The translations under genes and the position numbers were made by a program. From assembly GCA_038323965.1 (NCBI GenBank), contig JBBQHM010000078.1, positions 1 through 10,488 of the forward strand: a stretch of DNA of 10,488 nucleotides. The letters are read 5' to 3'. This document shows, in pieces, positions 7,340-10,488 of the stretch. Position 1 is the stretch's first letter, and every line of letters begins with the position of its first letter. This DNA comes from JBBQHM01 sp038323965. GTDB lineage: Bacteria > Verrucomicrobiota > Verrucomicrobiia > Chthoniobacterales > UBA10450. The notes under the pieces were generated by a model. It saw only the letters and a list, made by a program, of their open reading frames with translations, was not told the DNA's origin and ran no database searches.

Positions 7340-7380
7340 CGATCGATCGTGCTTTCGTTTTACAATAATCGGATCGATCC
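7340..7380 (+). promoter_or_regulatory. vapBC promoter with two GATCGATC palindromes
   Basis: Two perfect 10-bp palindromes, CGATCGATCG (7340-7349) and GGATCGATCC (7371-7380), share the core GATCGATC with centres 31 bp apart, about three helical turns. Between them is TACAAT (7361-7366), a 5-of-6 match to a -10 box. The second palindrome covers the expected transcription start and abuts the vapB ATG. This is the layout expected for autorepression by a VapBC complex, a well-known mode for this family; binding itself is inferred. No convincing -35 box is seen. Confidence 0.5.
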
Positions 7381-7587
7381 ATGACGCGAGCTACTCTTTC
7401 ACCGAAATTTCAAATCGTCATCCCTAAGGCGGTGCGAGCGGCACTAAAGCTACAGCCGGGTAACGTTTTTAACGTCGTCGAGCACGAAGGACGAATCGAG
7501 CTGCTGCCATTACGTTCAGCCAAGCAGATGCGAGGCTTCCTCCGCGGCATCGATACGTCCGTTCCGCGCGATAAGGATCGCGTGTGA
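7381..7587 (+). CDS. vapB: VapB-type antitoxin (AbrB/MazE swapped-hairpin)
   Basis: A 68-residue antitoxin. Residues 1-50 form a SpoVT/AbrB-like DNA-binding swapped hairpin (ATLSPKFQIVIPKAVRAALKLQPGNVFNVV), which should bind its own promoter as a dimer. The C-terminal tail (SAKQMRGFLRGIDTSVPRDKDRV) is typical of VapB tails that wrap the PIN toxin. The ATG is fixed by the preceding palindrome and the family's usual start. Its TGA overlaps the vapC GTG in GTGA, so the two are translationally coupled. The leader from the proposed promoter would be only about 8 bases with no Shine-Dalgarno site. Confidence 0.85.
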   Translation: MTRATLSPKFQIVIPKAVRAALKLQPGNVFNVVEHEGRIELLPLRSAKQMRGFLRGIDTSVPRDKDRV

Positions 7588-7961
7588 ATCTGGTCGATTC
7601 ATCGGCCTGGCTCGAATATTTGGCCGATGGGCCCAACGCTGCGTTCTTCGCACCCGCGATCGAGAAGCCCCGCGAGCTTGTCGTTCCTACGATTGTCATC
7701 TACGAGGTTTATCGGCGCGTCAGCGTTCAACGCGACTCCGATGCGGCGCTCCGGGCCGTCGCAACTCTACAGCACGGCCGCGTCGTGGAATTGACCGCCC
7801 TTCTGGCCGTCGCCGCTGCTCGCCTTAGCTCAAGCGAGAAGCTGCCGATGGCGGACAGCATCATTCTGGCCACCGCGCGCGCTGAGAACGCGATAATTTG
7901 GACGCAGGACTCGGATTTCGAAAAAGTCCGAAATGTAAAATTTCGGGCGAAACGCCGCTAA
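7584..7961 (+). CDS. vapC: VapC-type PIN-domain ribonuclease toxin
   Basis: A 125-residue PIN-domain protein. VapC toxins are Mg-dependent RNases that cut tRNA or rRNA and stop translation until bound by VapB. The acidic active-site residues are in place: Asp5 in NLVDSSAWLEYLA, Glu41 in IYEVYRR, Asp91 in MADSIILATA, and Asp109 or Asp111 in WTQDSDF. Length is typical. The start GTG at 7584 lies inside the vapB stop codon, with a 4-base overlap. The stop TAA (7959-7961) overlaps the TAG of the convergent MauE-like gene. The set of active-site residues suggests an intact toxin. The RNA target cannot be predicted. Confidence 0.88.
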   Translation: MNLVDSSAWLEYLADGPNAAFFAPAIEKPRELVVPTIVIYEVYRRVSVQRDSDAALRAVATLQHGRVVELTALLAVAAARLSSSEKLPMADSIILATARAENAIIWTQDSDFEKVRNVKFRAKRR

Positions 7962-8371
7962 AGAGACTTTGGTCGCTGTCGCATAAACAGGCAGGCAAAA
8001 ATCGCCAGCAGCGCGAAGTCGATCGCGAGATGCCAGGCAAAGGGGACGTTTTTGCTGGCATGACCGAAGCAGCCGCAGGAGACGTCGAGACCTCGTGATT
8101 TTGCCACGACGCTGGCCACGATAAACGTTGTCGTCATCGCACCCAGGATCGCGAGCGCGCCTGCGTAACAAACTCGCGCGATGACTGCCAGCCCGCAGAA
8201 GATTTCCAGCCACGGCAGATAGAACGCGAGCCGCACGCTCAATGCCCACGGCAGCATGTGATAGTTATCGATGTCGCTCGCGAAACGCATTGGCTCCCAC
8301 GCTTTCAGGATACCGGCGTAGACAAAAACGCCGCCCGCGACGACCCCGAGAATGCGCCAGAAGAGATTCAC
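7958..8371 (-). CDS. MauE/DoxX-like redox-associated membrane protein
   Basis: A 137-residue integral membrane protein with four predicted helices (about 5-23, 45-65, 70-92 and 113-130). It has the MauE/DoxX signature FASDIDNYHMLP at 30-41, after the first helix, and a conserved-looking SCGCFG with Cys99 and Cys101 in the loop before the last helix. MauE is needed for maturation of disulfide-rich methylamine dehydrogenase; relatives are thought to act in thiol redox at the membrane, but no reaction is proven for this subgroup. The reading frame is open up to 8521, but the GTG at 8371 is the likely start: it overlaps the rhodanese stop in GTGA and leads straight into NLFWRILG. It is the last gene of the five-gene operon. 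Confidence 0.8.
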   Translation of the reverse strand: MNLFWRILGVVAGGVFVYAGILKAWEPMRFASDIDNYHMLPWALSVRLAFYLPWLEIFCGLAVIARVCYAGALAILGAMTTTFIVASVVAKSRGLDVSCGCFGHASKNVPFAWHLAIDFALLAIFACLFMRQRPKSL

Positions 8372-8793
8372 TTTCGCGCCTCCACCCAGGATTCCCATCC
8401 GCCATCGAGCACGTAGACGTTTCTTAGCTGCGCCTCCTCGCGTAAACGCCGCGCGATCTCTCGACTGGCACCGCAAGTTTTCTTGCTGCAATAAACGACA
8501 ATCTTTTTTTCCGGCGACCATGCGTTCAGCACTTTCGGAAGAAGTTCGTTGAACTCTTCCTGGTTCAACAACATCGCGCCCGGCACGTGTTCAGCCTCAA
8601 AATCGTCCGCTGGCCGCGCATCCAGCCACAGCACGTTATCGCCCCAGCCTTTGGCGCTCGCGACGCTGACCTCGTCCGACGTTGCGGGGGACTTCCACGA
8701 AACCCGCTCCCGCAAATAAACTGCCTCCCCAATCGCGGGAACCAAGGCGAGCGCGGTAAGAATCGCCGCCTGCCGCAGCCAATTGCCACGCAC
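8368..8793 (-). CDS. membrane-anchored rhodanese-like protein
   Basis: Rhodanese-domain protein, predicted to carry persulfide sulfur or to sense redox state. From the GTG at 8793 it has 141 residues: a basic start (RGNWLRQ), one membrane anchor (about 8-26, AAILTALALVPAIGEAVYL), then a single rhodanese domain, likely outside the cytoplasm by the positive-inside rule. Domain landmarks are WLDARPADDFEAEHVPGA (Asp58) and the active-site strand VVYCSKKTCGASREIARRL, where Cys102 would be the nucleophile and Cys107 lies at the loop end, where many rhodaneses have Arg or Thr. The domain closes with VYVLDGGWESW. The ORF extends to 8865, but starts at 8865 or 8853 would overlap the DUF1573 gene by 59-71 bases. 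The GTG at 8793 lies one base after that gene's TAA. Start choice is moderately sure, function by family only. Confidence 0.82.
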   Translation of the reverse strand: MRGNWLRQAAILTALALVPAIGEAVYLRERVSWKSPATSDEVSVASAKGWGDNVLWLDARPADDFEAEHVPGAMLLNQEEFNELLPKVLNAWSPEKKIVVYCSKKTCGASREIARRLREEAQLRNVYVLDGGWESWVEARK

Positions 8794-8794
8794 G

Positions 8795-9463
8795 TTATTG
8801 CGCGGTCGCCGCAGTATTCGAAACGCGCGCCGTGGCGAAGACCGCTTTGCCATTTCCCTGCGCAACCTGCGGCACGATTGTTAAAGTCGCGTTGATCGGC
8901 GTCCCCGTATTTTGCGGCGAAACCTCGATGCGATATGCGCCGGCGCCGTCCGGTTTCACCACCGTCGAAAATATCTGACTTGTCGAGGTGACCTTGATCC
9001 CTGTGACGCTGTAATCTTTCGCGGGAGTGACGACGATCGATTTCGCTTTGGGCGCTTCGTTAGCTCCCCAGTAGATGAACGTCGGCTTCAATTCCAGAGG
9101 CGGAGTGATGACTGCATGCAGCGTCAATACCGTGACGCGCTGCGTGGGATCGTCGGTCTCCACGGTGACGGTTTTTGATTGCGATCCAATCGCTCCGCCG
9201 ATTTTGAACGTCGCCGCGATCTCGCCAGTCTCGTTCGGCGCCACGACTTCCGTTTTCATCTTCGTGGTGGTGCAACCGCATGACGTTTTTACGGACATGA
9301 ACCGAACCGGTTTGTCGCCCGTATTTGCATATTTGAAATGCCCCACCGCATCGGTGTCGCCCGGCTGCGGGTGCAGATCGACCTGTGTCTGTTCCCACTT
9401 TAACTCCGCTCGCGCCATGCCGGCGCCCATCAGGCTCAAAAGTAAAAGTAATTTTAGTTTCAT
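8795..9463 (-). CDS. DUF1573 secreted protein with SCGC motif
   Basis: A 222-residue exported protein with an N-terminal DUF1573 domain. Residues 1-19 are a signal peptide (KLK, hydrophobic LLLLLSLMGAG, cleavage at ARA before Glu20). The following beta-rich, Ig-like domain has the family hallmark VKTSCGCTTTK with Cys62 and Cys64 and the usual frame HFKYANTGDKPVRF ahead of it. The second half (about 120-222) is another beta-rich segment without cysteines. The family's function is unknown. The ATG at 9463 overlaps the rmlD-like stop in ATGA. Downstream, the rhodanese gene starts one base past the TAA. Its placement beside rhodanese and MauE-like genes suggests an envelope thiol or sulfur role, which is inference. 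Confidence 0.88.
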   Translation of the reverse strand: MKLKLLLLLSLMGAGMARAELKWEQTQVDLHPQPGDTDAVGHFKYANTGDKPVRFMSVKTSCGCTTTKMKTEVVAPNETGEIAATFKIGGAIGSQSKTVTVETDDPTQRVTVLTLHAVITPPLELKPTFIYWGANEAPKAKSIVVTPAKDYSVTGIKVTSTSQIFSTVVKPDGAGAYRIEVSPQNTGTPINATLTIVPQVAQGNGKAVFATARVSNTAATAQ

Positions 9464-10347
9464 GAGTTCGAGTATCGAAGCCTAACATAGGCTGCAACCG
9501 CGTCCCGCCAATTCCGCGGCGAATCGCCGGTCATTTGCGTAAATTTCGCGGTCGAGAGCACGGTGTAGGGCGGACGTTTCGCAACGAAGGTTTTCATGTC
9601 GGCGAGTTTGGTCGGCGCAACCCTCTTCGCCTTGAGTGGAACACCCATGGCGGCACAGACATCGAGCGCATGCTGGGCGTACTCCTGCCAGCTGCACTCG
9701 CCGGCGTTCGTAAGATGGAGGATTCCTCCGCGGCCGGCGACCCCGGCTACAGGAATCAGCGAATGCAACATCTCCGCTAAATCCCCTGTGTAGCTCGGCG
9801 TCGAAAACTTGTCGGCAATCGCGTCCACCTCTTCCTCCTGCATCGCGCGCTTGATCAACGCATCAATGAAGCTCGGCCGGTCCGGCCCAAAGACCCACGA
9901 CACCCGCACGATCCAATGCCGATCGCTCACGCTCGCAACACAGCGCTCGCCCTCCGCTTTCGACTCCCCGTAAATACTGATCGGTCGCGGCGAATCGTCC
10001 TCCGTATACGGCTCGCTCTTCGCTCCATCAAACACGTAGTCCGTGCTGATATGAATCATGCGCGCGCCTTTGCGTTCGCAGATGTCCGCCAGAATGCCGG
10101 CCGCTTCTCCGTTCACGCGAAATGCTTCCTCCCGCTCGCTTTCGCAGCGGTCGACGTTGGTCTGTGCCGCACAGTTCACCAGCACCTCGAAATGTTTCGA
10201 GCGCAGCTGTTCGCGGACAGCATCGAAATCGCCGACGTCGAGCTGCGCGCGATTGAATCCCGCGACGTCGAATTCGTCGCGCCATTCACGCATGAGCGCG
10301 GCGCCGAGGCGGCCCCCCGCCCCGATAATAATCGCCGATCGTTTCAT
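9460..10347 (-). CDS. rmlD: RmlD-like dTDP-4-dehydrorhamnose reductase (SDR)
   Basis: A 295-residue extended short-chain dehydrogenase of the RmlD type. RmlD reduces dTDP-4-keto-L-rhamnose with NAD(P)H to dTDP-L-rhamnose, the rhamnose donor for surface polysaccharides. Seen in the sequence: a nucleotide-binding GAGGRLG at 9-15, VNCAAQTNVDRCE (family core, about 57-69), the catalytic triad as Thr102 in ISTDYVFDG with Tyr126 and Lys130 in YGESK, the VRVSWVFGP block, FSTPSYTGDLAEML, and a GILHLTNAGECSWQEYA segment near the C-terminus. Length is normal. No rmlA, rmlB or rmlC is in the window, so a different nucleotide-sugar or a scattered pathway is possible. The ATG lies 6 bases after the stop of the upstream partial gene, and its TGA overlaps the DUF1573 ATG. 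Confidence 0.88.
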   Translation of the reverse strand: MKRSAIIIGAGGRLGAALMREWRDEFDVAGFNRAQLDVGDFDAVREQLRSKHFEVLVNCAAQTNVDRCESEREEAFRVNGEAAGILADICERKGARMIHISTDYVFDGAKSEPYTEDDSPRPISIYGESKAEGERCVASVSDRHWIVRVSWVFGPDRPSFIDALIKRAMQEEEVDAIADKFSTPSYTGDLAEMLHSLIPVAGVAGRGGILHLTNAGECSWQEYAQHALDVCAAMGVPLKAKRVAPTKLADMKTFVAKRPPYTVLSTAKFTQMTGDSPRNWRDAVAAYVRLRYSNS

Positions 10348-10353
10348 CCCCGG

Positions 10354-10488
10354 CTACGATGCACCCTTCCGCGTTTTTGTCGCCAGCGCGGCCCTCAACT
10401 TTCGCGGTGCGCGCCATTCCGGGTCGCGCGCGATCGCGGCGCGGACGAAATTCATCGCGCCGCTTCGGTCGCCCTTGTGCAAGGCGAC
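10354..10488 (-). CDS. C-terminal tail of an unidentified protein (partial)
   Basis: The minus strand is open from the window edge to a TAG at 10356-10354, coding for the last 44 residues of a protein whose start lies outside. The tail is basic and alanine-rich and looks helical (ALHKGDRSGAMNFVRAAIA, then RDPEWRAPRKLRAALATK). That pattern resembles a tetratricopeptide-like helix pair or the C-terminal tail of some glycosyltransferases, and a glycosyltransferase would suit the next gene, rmlD. I cannot name it. The stop is 6 bases before the rmlD ATG, so it is probably the upstream member of the same operon. Confidence 0.6.
   Translation of the reverse strand, partial: VALHKGDRSGAMNFVRAAIARDPEWRAPRKLRAALATKTRKGAS

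Noticed and set aside
8372..8521. N-terminal extension of the MauE-like ORF
   Set aside because: The added 50 residues are basic, lack homology and lie in a second frame of the rhodanese gene. The GTG at 8371 gives a family-like start.
8794..8865. N-terminal extension of the rhodanese ORF
   Set aside because: It is Arg-rich and overlaps the end of the DUF1573 gene in another frame. The GTG at 8793 directly after the DUF1573 stop gives a normal membrane-anchor start.

Overview
The window is a compact, roughly 58-60% GC bacterial chromosome segment with no rRNA, CRISPR array, insertion sequence or phage gene. The gene set (CreD, an orphan ADOP-type permease, Aat, GuaA, VapBC, and an operon with DUF1573, rhodanese and MauE/DoxX genes), the rarity of Shine-Dalgarno sites and the stop/start-overlap operons fit a soil Verrucomicrobiota (Spartobacteria/Chthoniobacterales-like) genome. 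Acidobacteriota is the main alternative. This placement is inference; no phylogenetic marker was tested.

Layout: (1) 31-546 (+) is a GNAT acetyltransferase, convergent with (2) creD at 560-1963 (-). (3) 2080-4629 (+) is an orphan MacB/FtsX-like duplicated permease, divergent from creD. (4) A tRNA-Phe(GAA) at 4636-4708 (-) lies 6 bp from the permease stop. Upstream of it on the same strand is aat (4864-5469), whose enzyme uses Phe-tRNA or Leu-tRNA. Between tRNA and aat sits a 74-bp imperfect palindromic element (4796-4869) whose edge supplies the aat stop codon. (5) Divergent from aat, a tiny lipoprotein gene (5513-5713, +) with a promoter-like sequence set as for a leaderless mRNA overlaps guaA (5710-7308) by GTGA. 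guaA carries four in-frame copies of a CAATCAG heptamer. (6) A vapB-vapC toxin-antitoxin pair (7381-7961, +) also overlaps by GTGA, and two GATCGATC palindromes lie in its promoter. (7) From 10488 down to 7958 on the minus strand runs a tightly packed operon: the tail of an unidentified gene, an rmlD-like reductase, a DUF1573 protein, an envelope rhodanese and a MauE/DoxX-like membrane protein. Its last stop codon overlaps that of vapC.

No gene-free stretch exceeds 300 bases. The longest are 4709-4863 (palindromic element and possible tRNA promoter) and 1964-2079 (creD/permease divergent region, where I see no convincing promoter).

Most novel points: the 74-bp element with terminal inverted repeats; the DUF1573-rhodanese-MauE cassette, in which all three envelope proteins carry paired cysteines and which may act as a thiol or sulfur relay; the heptamer insertion in guaA; and the unexplained lipoprotein coupled to guaA.
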